A stretch of 64,000 nt of DNA from Alphaproteobacteria bacterium. GTDB lineage: Bacteria > Pseudomonadota > Alphaproteobacteria > Caulobacterales > Caulobacteraceae. This document shows, piece after piece, positions 31,243 to 39,344 of the stretch. Position numbers and translations under genes: made by a program. The stretch spans positions 186,001-250,000 of the forward strand of contig JANYET010000066.1 in assembly GCA_025359785.1 (NCBI GenBank), given 5' to 3'. The notes beneath the pieces were generated by a model. The model worked only from the letters and a program-made list of their open reading frames with translations, was not told the origin of the DNA and ran no database searches. The stretch's first letter is position 1, and every line of letters starts with the position of its first letter.

Positions 31243-31548
31243 GGCGCATTGATCGACAGATTTTCCGTTCGAGTCACGCAGACGATGGCCGCCGCGCCAA
31301 ACCGTCGCTGGTCGTGGTCCGCGATGCCCAGGCGCCCATAAGTGAGGCGCAACGCCCGCGAGGCATGCAGCTGCGAAGAACTTCGCAAAGCTTGGCCTTA
31401 GACGTCGCGCGAATCGCCGAGCCTCGCGCCAATTGGAGGGACGCTGGGGCGCGGCAGGGGACGGTCGCGCCCTGTTGTCGTACGAGGCCGCCGTCGCAGC
31501 TCCCCTGGGGCGGCGGCCTCAGCCGGCTCCGGCTCCGGGACCCCGGTC

Positions 31549-31902
31549 CTAGTCCTCCTTGATCAGCACGCCGCGGCGGATGATGCCGTCCAGGCGGTCG
31601 CGCAACTTCGCGCCTTCGGGAGACAGGTGCAGGACGTGGCTTCGGCCATCGCTCGGCCGCAGGTATGGCTCGACAAGGCCGAGCGCCGGTGGCTTGGCCC
31701 AGGCCGTGTCCGCGTGGCCCAGAGCCCGGAGGTTCCGCGAGGCCGCCGACTGGGACATGCCGGTGATGAAGGCCAGTTCCTGGACGCTCAGGCCCTCATT
31801 CTCGCAGGTATAGAGGAAGGCGATGATTTCGCTGACGCTGACGCGCGGGCTGAGCGCCCGGAACGCCAGCATCGCCTCCAGAATACAATCACGCTGACGC
31901 AC
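31549..31902 (-). CDS. MarR-like winged-helix transcriptional regulator
   Basis: VSEIIAFLYTCENEGLSVQELAFITGMSQSAASRNLRALG...YLRPSDGRSHVLHLSPEGAKLRDRL. Confidence 0.75.
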   Translation of the reverse strand: MRQRDCILEAMLAFRALSPRVSVSEIIAFLYTCENEGLSVQELAFITGMSQSAASRNLRALGHADTAWAKPPALGLVEPYLRPSDGRSHVLHLSPEGAKLRDRLDGIIRRGVLIKED

Positions 31903-31909
31903 TCGCCGG

Positions 31910-32131
31910 TCAGTCCTGGGCGTAGCTGTTGAGAGCGCCGGTCGAGGCCCTCGGGGCGGCCGGCGTCAGTTGCAGCGCCCGCCGCTCGCGCCGCTCGCGC
32001 ACAGATAGCGTCGCCTCGGGATAACTGTCGCGGATGTAGCTGAGGATATCCTCCAGCCGCTTGCGATGTTCCGCCGCCGAGAAATAATCGCCGGCCGGCA
32101 GCTCGATCGATATCTGACCACAAAGCTTCAT
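31910..32131 (-). CDS. Small conserved-looking hypothetical protein
   Basis: 73-aa ORF just upstream of and co-oriented with the MarR-like gene. Confidence 0.5.
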   Translation of the reverse strand: MKLCGQISIELPAGDYFSAAEHRKRLEDILSYIRDSYPEATLSVRERRERRALQLTPAAPRASTGALNSYAQD

Positions 32132-32155
32132 CTGATGACTCCTACTGAAGAGCTG

Positions 32156-34177
32156 CTACCAAATCCGCACCCGCTCATCGGGTCTGAGATAGAGTCTGTC
32201 GCCGGGCTGGATGTCGAAGGCCTGGTACCAGGCGTCGAGGTTGCGCACCGTGTCGGCGCGATATTCCCAGGGTGCATGGGTGTCGGTCATGACCTGCCGG
32301 CGTAGCGCCGCCGGCGTCCGCACGGTCCGCCACCGCTGGGCGAAGGCCAGGAAGAAGCGCTGCTCGCCCGTCAGGCCGTTCTTGACCACGTCCACCCGCC
32401 CCTGGAGCGAAAGCCGGTAGGCGTCGTGCGCCACCGCGAGGCCAATGAGGTCGGCGCTGTTTTCACCGACGATCTGGGCGCCGTGCAGACAGAGACCGGC
32501 TTCCGGGCAATAGGCGTCATATTGCTTGGCCAGGGCCACGCCGGCGGCCCGATAGCGCGCCAGGTCGTCGGCGGTCCACCAGTTCCCGAGGCGACCCTGG
32601 TCATCATAGATAGCGCCGAGTTCATCGAAGCTGTGGCTGATTTCGTGGGCCATGCCGGCGCCGGCCGAACCATAGTTCGCGGCGGCATCGCCAGCGGCGT
32701 CGAAATAGGGCGGCTGCAGCAGGCCTGCGGAGAACTGCAGGGCGTTCGGTGACAAAACGATAAGGGCGTTGACCGTGTGGGGAAGGATACCCCCCCATTC
32801 GGCTGGATCGACCGGCTGGCTGAGCCTGTCGATCTCGCGCCGATAGGCGAAGGCCTCGGCGCGCCGCAAGTTGGCGAACGCCTCGCCCCGCACGACCCTG
32901 AGGCCGGCATAGTCGGTCCAGCTGTCGGGATAGCCCAGGCCCACCTTGACCGCGGCGAGCTTGGTCAGCGCCTTGGCCTTGGTCTCCGGAGCCATCCAGG
33001 CCGCGGCCTCGATCCGTACGCGAAAGGCGGCGCGGATAGTCTCCGCCATGGCGACGGCGGCGGCCTTGGCCTCGGGCGGGAAATAGCGGTCGACGTAGAG
33101 CTTGCCGATCGCCTCGCCGAGGGCTGTGTCGGCCGCGGCCCGGGCCTGCTGCGCGCGGTCCGGCCCGGGCGCGCCGGCGAAGGCCGCCGCTTCCTGGCGG
33201 AAGGCGTTCGGAAGCACTGGCGTGTCATGCTGCAGGCGGTGGAAGGTCAGATAGTCCCGCCACGCTTCGAGCGGCTGGCTGGCGACAAGGGATGCGGCTC
33301 CGATCACGGCTGACGGCTGCCAGACCTGGAGTCGGCTCTGGCGCTTCAGCCGCGCGGCCTTGAAGTAGGCGTCCCAGTCCAGGCCCGGCGCTTTGGCCTG
33401 GAAGTCGGCGCGGCGCCACAGGTTGTCGGTTTTGAAGACGTCGGCGGTGTCGGCCGCCGAGGCGTGGGTCCTGGCGATGGCGGCTTCCAGAGCCAGAACG
33501 CGCTCGGCGCGCGCGTCGCCCTGGTCGATCCCCGCCAGCGTCAGGACCGCGGCGACGTGGCTACGATAGGCCTTTCGGCGATCGGCCTTGGCGGGGGTGT
33601 TGTCGAGATAGTCCTCGCGATCCAGGCTAAGGCCGCTTTGCACCAGGTGCGGGATATAGTGGTCAGGATCGTGGAAGCCCTGGTGCGCCCAGACCCCGAA
33701 CAGGCCCTCGGTCTCGGTGTTGGTCCCGTCGTCCGGGCGCAGGGTGGAGCCCAGGTAGCTCGATAGCGCCTTGCGGTCGCGCAGGGCCGCGATGGCGGCC
33801 AGATCAGCGGCGACCGGGGCTAAGCCCTTGGCCTCGATGCTGTCGGTGTCCATCCAGCTGGCGTAGTAGTCGCCGATCTTCCGCGCGGCCCCGGTGGCCG
33901 ATTTCAGGGTCGCGGCCGCCTCGATCAGAGCGCGGACCCGCTTGGCGCTCTCCGCCCGCAGCATGGATGATGGACCGTAGGTCGCCAGGCCCGGCGGAAG
34001 GGGCGTTTCCTTGACCCACTCGGCGTTGGCATAGGCGTTGAAGTCGTCGCCTGGCCGAACCGCGGCCCCAGCCCCAGTCCCAGCCCAAGCCGCGCGGGGC
34101 GTCGCGAACACCGCGCCCGCCGCGGCGAGCGCGATCAGGGTCGCGATGCGGCCGCCCGCGCGGCGCGGGCCGGGCAC
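32156..34177 (-). CDS. M13 family (neprilysin-like) metallopeptidase; GTG start proposed, in the same open frame as upstream isochorismatase
   Basis: Zn motif region (MAHEISHSFDELGAIYDDQGRLGNWW; ENSADLIGLAVAHDAY); signal peptide GRIATLIALAAAGAVFATPRAAWA directly after a GTG at 34177. Confidence 0.85.
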   Translation of the reverse strand: MPGPRRAGGRIATLIALAAAGAVFATPRAAWAGTGAGAAVRPGDDFNAYANAEWVKETPLPPGLATYGPSSMLRAESAKRVRALIEAAATLKSATGAARKIGDYYASWMDTDSIEAKGLAPVAADLAAIAALRDRKALSSYLGSTLRPDDGTNTETEGLFGVWAHQGFHDPDHYIPHLVQSGLSLDREDYLDNTPAKADRRKAYRSHVAAVLTLAGIDQGDARAERVLALEAAIARTHASAADTADVFKTDNLWRRADFQAKAPGLDWDAYFKAARLKRQSRLQVWQPSAVIGAASLVASQPLEAWRDYLTFHRLQHDTPVLPNAFRQEAAAFAGAPGPDRAQQARAAADTALGEAIGKLYVDRYFPPEAKAAAVAMAETIRAAFRVRIEAAAWMAPETKAKALTKLAAVKVGLGYPDSWTDYAGLRVVRGEAFANLRRAEAFAYRREIDRLSQPVDPAEWGGILPHTVNALIVLSPNALQFSAGLLQPPYFDAAGDAAANYGSAGAGMAHEISHSFDELGAIYDDQGRLGNWWTADDLARYRAAGVALAKQYDAYCPEAGLCLHGAQIVGENSADLIGLAVAHDAYRLSLQGRVDVVKNGLTGEQRFFLAFAQRWRTVRTPAALRRQVMTDTHAPWEYRADTVRNLDAWYQAFDIQPGDRLYLRPDERVRIW

Positions 34178-34792
34178 GGCTGTCGCCGAAGGTGAGAGCG
34201 CGGCCTGGACCGCGATGGGCGTGGCGGCTGGAAACAGCGCGGCCAGCACGGCGGCGGTCTCGACGACTTCGGCGAATTCGCCCTGCAGGTCGCTGAGCGC
34301 GGCGGTATGAACCTGCTGAGCGGCCCTGAGATCGCCGGTCAGGTCGGCGCTGTCGAAGGCGGCGGTGGCGTCGGCCAGGACGAAGGTCTCGAACCCCAGG
34401 TTTCCGGCCATGCGCGCCGTCGTGGAAATACAGTGGTTGGTGGTCAGGCCGACGATGAACAGAGCCTCGACACCGGCGTCGCGAAGGTCGCCTTCGAGCT
34501 TTGTTCCGATGAAGGCGCTGTTGACGCGCTTTCGGTAGACCGGCTCATCGGGCAGGGGCTGCGCCTGCGGCTTAGGCGCGTTGCCCGGCGTGCCGGGCCG
34601 CATTCGCCCGCCGGGGCCGGGCGAGTCATGATGCACATGGACGACCGGCGCCCCGGCCGTGCGCCAGGCCGCGATCAGGGTCGCCACATTGGCTTCCGCC
34701 ATCGGGTTGTTGCGCGCGCCCCAGGCGGGGTCGTCGAAGCCCACCTGCATGTCGATCACCAGCAAGGCCGTATTCTGACTGAGCGTCTTCAA
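34178..34792 (-). CDS. Isochorismatase-family hydrolase; no stop codon before the M13 peptidase, so this boundary is only the proposed domain boundary
   Basis: LKTLSQNTALLVIDMQVGFDDPAWGARNNP...IVGLTTNHCISTTARMAGNLGFETFVLADATAAF; TTG start at 34792. Confidence 0.75.
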
Positions 34793-34882
34793 GGGTCTCG
34801 CCTTTGCAAGCTGAGCGTCAGACTTGCTCCGCGCGCCCCGGCGGTCCAAAACGGCGATGGAGGCATCGGAAAATCCGATAGG

Positions 34883-35791
34883 ATGGTCATGAGCAAAGAC
34901 CTTGAGGTTCGCCACTGCCGCGTGCTGGTGGCCGTCCATGACAGCGGCGGCGTCGCCGCCGCGGCCCGCGCCCTGGGCCTGGCGCAGTCGACGGTCTCCG
35001 AGACCCTGCTGTCGCTGGAGCGCGTGCTGGAGACCCAGGTGATGCTGCGCCGGGCCGGCCGCGAGGCGACGCTGACGGCGGCCGCCGAGGCGCTTCTGCC
35101 GCACGCCCGCGCCCTGATCGCCGCCTCCGAGACGGCGCTCGCCGCCGTATCCCGGCAAAGCGCGGGGGTCATCCGCCTGGGCACCGTGGAATCGATCAGC
35201 TCCTTCCTGCTGCCAAGGCCGCTTACCGCCTTTCGCCAGCGCTGGCCGCGCACCGACCTCAGGGTCACCATCGGCCTTTGCGAAGACCTGCGCCGTCGCG
35301 TCGGCCGATTCGAACTCGATGCCGCGATCACCATCGAAGGGGGCGCGCGCGAAGGCGGGCGCGAGGGCGGCTGGACCCGCAAGCTCGCCCCCGCTCGGCT
35401 TCAGCTCGTGGTCTCGCCCGACCATTCGCTGGCCGGCGCCGAGATCGGCCGCGCCGACCTCGGTCCGCACCGCTTCCTGCTGGCCGATCCGGATGGGGCC
35501 TTCAACGCACTGCTCGCGGCCTGGCTCGGCGACCTGGCGCGCGGCCCCCGGCTGGAGTCGGCCGGCAGCATCGACGGCGTCAAACGCGGGGTGAAGGACA
35601 GCGACGCCATTGGCGTGTTGCCCAACTACGCGATCGCCGAGGAACTCGCCGCCGGATCGCTGGCCGAGGTGAAGGTGCGCGAGCCGATGCCATCCATCGC
35701 CCTCCTGCTGACCACCCTTGAGCCGCCCGCCGCGTCGTCGCCGCTGCACAATCTGACGCGGCAAATCGGCGAAGCTCTCAACGCGGCTTGA
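34883..35791 (+). CDS. LysR family transcriptional regulator
   Basis: DLEVRHCRVLVAVHDSGGVAAAARALGLAQSTVSETLLSLERVLETQVMLRRAGREATLTAAAEALL; divergent from isochorismatase. Confidence 0.87.
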   Translation: MVMSKDLEVRHCRVLVAVHDSGGVAAAARALGLAQSTVSETLLSLERVLETQVMLRRAGREATLTAAAEALLPHARALIAASETALAAVSRQSAGVIRLGTVESISSFLLPRPLTAFRQRWPRTDLRVTIGLCEDLRRRVGRFELDAAITIEGGAREGGREGGWTRKLAPARLQLVVSPDHSLAGAEIGRADLGPHRFLLADPDGAFNALLAAWLGDLARGPRLESAGSIDGVKRGVKDSDAIGVLPNYAIAEELAAGSLAEVKVREPMPSIALLLTTLEPPAASSPLHNLTRQIGEALNAA

Positions 35792-35877
35792 GCGGGACGC
35801 GGGCGCGTTCGGTCGTGCGGTCTGATGATAGGGGCGCCGACCCCCACGTCGGTCACGAACCTTTTCGGACGAGGGCA

Positions 35878-36972
35878 ATGGACATGATCACGCGACGGAC
35901 AGCTCTAAAGACATCGCTCGGTCTCGGTCTGACGGGGTGGGCCGGGCGAGCGGTGGCGGCCGCCGACTATTGGCCGCGGGGCGCGGCCTGGGCGTCGGTC
36001 GATCCGGCCGCGGCGGGGTTCGATGCGGCGAGGCTGGGCGCGGCGGTGGACGTTGGTCTCGCCGACCGCAGCGTCGATGTGCTGGTGCTCCGCGGCGGCC
36101 GCATCGTCGCCGAGCGCTATGCGGCGGGGTCCGGCCCGGAGAAGACCTATCAGATCGCCTCGGCGGCCAAGAGCATGATCTCGGTGCTGGTCGGGATCTG
36201 CATTGACCAGGGCAGGATCAAGGGTATCGACCAGAGCGCCTCCGATTTCATCCCGCAGTGGCGCGGGACGCCCAAGGCGGGGATCACCGTCCGCCACCTG
36301 CTCAGCATGACCAGCGGGCTGGACGACAGGGGCCTGGCCCTGCGCGGAATCGTCGGCGACCAGTTCGAGATCAATGCCGCGGCGCCGGTGCGGGCCCCGC
36401 CGGGCGCGCGATGGGCCTACCAGACCGCCATGTTCCACCTGCTCTATCATGTGATCGAACGCGCGGCGGGCGAGCCATTCGAGGCCTTCGCCACCCGCAA
36501 CCTGACCGGCCCGCTGGGCATGAAGGACACCACCTGGGTGACCAACACAGGACAGGGCGCCCACGGCCCCGTGACCAACTACTACACCGCCAGTTGCAGC
36601 GCCCGTGACCTGGCGCGGTTCGGCCTGTTCGCTCAGCGCGGCGGCCGCTGGGCCGGCCGGCAATTGGTCAGCGCCGGCTATCTCAAGCGGGCGATTTCGC
36701 CGTCGCAGGATCTGAACGGCGCCTACGGCTTCCTGTGGTGGGAAAACGCCAGGCCGGGGTTCGGCGCGGCGGGGGCCGGGGGGCGCGCCGGCCTGCGATT
36801 CGAAGGCTCGCCGCCAGATACCTTCGCCGCGCTGGGCGCCGGTGGCCAGGCGGTGATGGTCGTGCCGTCGCTGGATCTCGTGGTCATCCGCCAGGGCCAG
36901 GAGCCCGCGACCGAGACCCTGCTGCCGAGCCTGCTGGCCGCTGTCTGCGGGGCCGTGAGGCGCGGGGCATGA
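35878..36972 (+). CDS. Serine hydrolase, class C beta-lactamase-like
   Basis: Tat-type leader MDMITRRTALKTSLGLGLTGWAGRAVAA; SAAKSMISVLVG (SxxK), YQTAMFHLL region. Confidence 0.87.
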   Translation: MDMITRRTALKTSLGLGLTGWAGRAVAAADYWPRGAAWASVDPAAAGFDAARLGAAVDVGLADRSVDVLVLRGGRIVAERYAAGSGPEKTYQIASAAKSMISVLVGICIDQGRIKGIDQSASDFIPQWRGTPKAGITVRHLLSMTSGLDDRGLALRGIVGDQFEINAAAPVRAPPGARWAYQTAMFHLLYHVIERAAGEPFEAFATRNLTGPLGMKDTTWVTNTGQGAHGPVTNYYTASCSARDLARFGLFAQRGGRWAGRQLVSAGYLKRAISPSQDLNGAYGFLWWENARPGFGAAGAGGRAGLRFEGSPPDTFAALGAGGQAVMVVPSLDLVVIRQGQEPATETLLPSLLAAVCGAVRRGA

Positions 36973-37014
36973 GCAGACGGGCCGTCGCCAGGAGCACGCG
37001 AAACGCGCCCGAAC

Positions 37015-38943
37015 TCAGTTCCCGCCGGTCTGAGCCTTGTTGAAGCCGTCCAGGAGCTTCTTCCACATCAGGGTGCGGCCTCCTTCGTTATGCTGTCGTT
37101 CAAGGGACCGATCCAGCTTCGCCCGCTGTTCGGGGGAGAGCTTTTCGAGCTGCGCCTTGTGGGACTCGTCGAGGATTGCGATCCGGCACCGTTCCCAAAG
37201 TCCATCGTCCTGTACCTTGCGGCACTCATCGAGATAGGCCTGCATTTCCTCCTCCTTGCCGCCCTTGAGGGCCATGAAGATCAGGTCGGGCAGGAAGGGT
37301 TCATGGTCGCCGAAGCGGCGCTCGGCCTCTGCAATCTTCAGCTTGGCTTTGGGATAGGACCCGTGGGCCGTCAGCAGGCTGACGTGCTCAAGGTAGCCCT
37401 CCAGGCTTTGGCGCATGAAGGGGTCGTCCTCGACCAGCGGCGGCGGCGGCGGGGCGGGTGTCGCCACGCGCTGCGGCGCCGGCGCGGGCCCACGGCGACG
37501 GCCGGCAGGTGGTGTCGCCTTGCTGCGTGACGCCGCGACGGGCGCGCGGGCGCCGGCCAGGGGCGCCTCGGCCCGCTCATAGAGCTGGTCGGCGAGGCTG
37601 ACGTTGCCCATGGCGGTGTAGATCTTTGCGGCCATGTTGGCGATGAACGGGGCATTGGCGTATTTGCCCCCTTCGGCGGGTCCGAGGGCCGCAAGCGCCT
37701 CGTCCGGCTTGTCGGCGTTCAGCAGATTTTCGGCCGTGTCGTGGGCGATCACCGCAGCCTCGGCGACCTGGTACTCGGTCGTCGCCTTGACCGCTGCGAT
37801 CCACGATCGGTCTGGATCGCGGTCGGTCTTATCAGGGAGTGCTACAACATAGGCGTGAACGCCGACCTGACGCTGCGCAGTCGGCCGGTGAGAGGCCGAA
37901 AGCGCCTGGACGGCCTGTTGCATCAGCACGGCCTCGGCATTGCGCCCGAAGTTGCTCACGGCGCCGCTGACCGCCCCGCTGAAATCGCCATTCCGCACGG
38001 CATCGACCGTTTTGGAGGTCACCGAGCCTACCGCCACGTCCTTCAACTTGTCACCCAGCGACTGCATCGCCTTTGCCGCCCGGGCGTCGTCCTCGGCGAT
38101 CTGCGCCAGGGCGTCGTGCGACCCATCATCGCCGTCGCCCTTCGCGGCGTTGGCGAAGTCGATGCCCGCCGCGTCGGCGCGGTCTTCCTGGTCGCGGGAA
38201 AACGCCTGGCCATACAGCTTCACCATCAGGCGCAGGTTCTGCTGATAGCCCTCGATGGTCTTCACCCGCTTGGCCTCGGCCGGGTCGCGGACCATGTAGA
38301 GGTGGACGCCGGCGGAGGCGTTCTGCGTCCGCAGACGCGAGGCTTCCAGGCTGATGGTGACCGCGTCCACCACCGTGTCGATGAACTGTTTGCGGCGCTC
38401 CTGGGCCGCGTCGTTGGCGAAGTGCGCCAGGGCGAGGTGGCTGTACTCGTGGCCGAGCAGCCAGGTGACCTCGTCCTTGGATTTGGCGCGCTTCAGCATA
38501 CCCAGCGGGATGATGATCGAGCCGTCAGGCTGTGCGGTCGGCGCGTAGAAGGTCGTCGCCACGATGTGCAGCCTGATATGCTGCGGCAGAGGCTTCAGGT
38601 TTTCAAACGTCTCGGCGGCCTGGTGGATTTCCTGCAGAAGACCTTGCAGAGCCTTCTCCGTTTCCGGCATCGACAGGCCGTAGCCGGCGTATTCGCCCTT
38701 GTTCAGCGCATGCTCGCCCACGCCCTTGCCCGTCGCCGATGCGCCGACCTGGAGCTTGCGGGCCTCGGCCAGCTTGGCCGCCTCGACCGTAGGCACATAG
38801 GGGCCCTTCTTGCCGCTGACCGAAAAGCACGACCCGAAACACGGCAGCGACACCGCCCCAGCCGGCGCCGGTGCGAACCCCACCGCCGCCCCGACGGCCA
38901 GCGTCGCCAGAGCAGAGCGGCGCCAGCGCGACGGCGATGTCAT
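37015..38943 (-). CDS. M48 family metalloprotease with C-terminal TPR-like region
   Basis: Signal peptide; DEVTWLLGHEYSHLALAHF (HExxH) and SRDQEDRADAAGIDFA (third-ligand Glu motif). Confidence 0.85.
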   Translation of the reverse strand: MTSPSRWRRSALATLAVGAAVGFAPAPAGAVSLPCFGSCFSVSGKKGPYVPTVEAAKLAEARKLQVGASATGKGVGEHALNKGEYAGYGLSMPETEKALQGLLQEIHQAAETFENLKPLPQHIRLHIVATTFYAPTAQPDGSIIIPLGMLKRAKSKDEVTWLLGHEYSHLALAHFANDAAQERRKQFIDTVVDAVTISLEASRLRTQNASAGVHLYMVRDPAEAKRVKTIEGYQQNLRLMVKLYGQAFSRDQEDRADAAGIDFANAAKGDGDDGSHDALAQIAEDDARAAKAMQSLGDKLKDVAVGSVTSKTVDAVRNGDFSGAVSGAVSNFGRNAEAVLMQQAVQALSASHRPTAQRQVGVHAYVVALPDKTDRDPDRSWIAAVKATTEYQVAEAAVIAHDTAENLLNADKPDEALAALGPAEGGKYANAPFIANMAAKIYTAMGNVSLADQLYERAEAPLAGARAPVAASRSKATPPAGRRRGPAPAPQRVATPAPPPPPLVEDDPFMRQSLEGYLEHVSLLTAHGSYPKAKLKIAEAERRFGDHEPFLPDLIFMALKGGKEEEMQAYLDECRKVQDDGLWERCRIAILDESHKAQLEKLSPEQRAKLDRSLERQHNEGGRTLMWKKLLDGFNKAQTGGN

Positions 38944-39344
38944 TTGGGGATGCTGGGGATACAAGTTACTTCGGTTTTGGATGCGCCGTGGCGAACGCCA
39001 AGGGCGGTGAGTCCGGAACCTGGCTTCTTTCCAGCGACCGCGAGGTCCACACAGACTGTCTTGTCGTCCGCCAAATAGATGTCAGAGGCTTTGAGGTAGA
39101 TGGTTTTGCCACTGACATCGATACCTGGGTGCCCTTTGAGGTCGTACGCCACCACTGGAGCACTTTCGGGCAGCTTGGCCTTCTTCCAGTCTACCTCACC
39201 GTCCGGCTCGCCCTGAGCGGTGTAGGTGCGGACGGTCGCCCCGACGTAGCCCTTCAAATTTTGCGAGGCGAGCACTGGGGCGGCGGAGGCAAGTGCTAGT
39301 GATAGTGATAGGGCTCCGATGAGCTTCAATAATTCCTGGGTCAT
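38940..39344 (-). CDS. Small secreted protein, unknown function
   Basis: MTQELLKLIGALSLSLALASAAPVLASQ signal peptide; ATGA overlaps with both neighbouring genes. Confidence 0.7.
   Translation of the reverse strand: MTQELLKLIGALSLSLALASAAPVLASQNLKGYVGATVRTYTAQGEPDGEVDWKKAKLPESAPVVAYDLKGHPGIDVSGKTIYLKASDIYLADDKTVCVDLAVAGKKPGSGLTALGVRHGASKTEVTCIPSIPK

Noticed and set aside
34792-35878. N-terminal extension of the 1240-aa ORF upstream of the isochorismatase
   Set aside because: Antisense to the well-supported LysR gene; low-complexity translation; TTG at 34792 fits the isochorismatase start.
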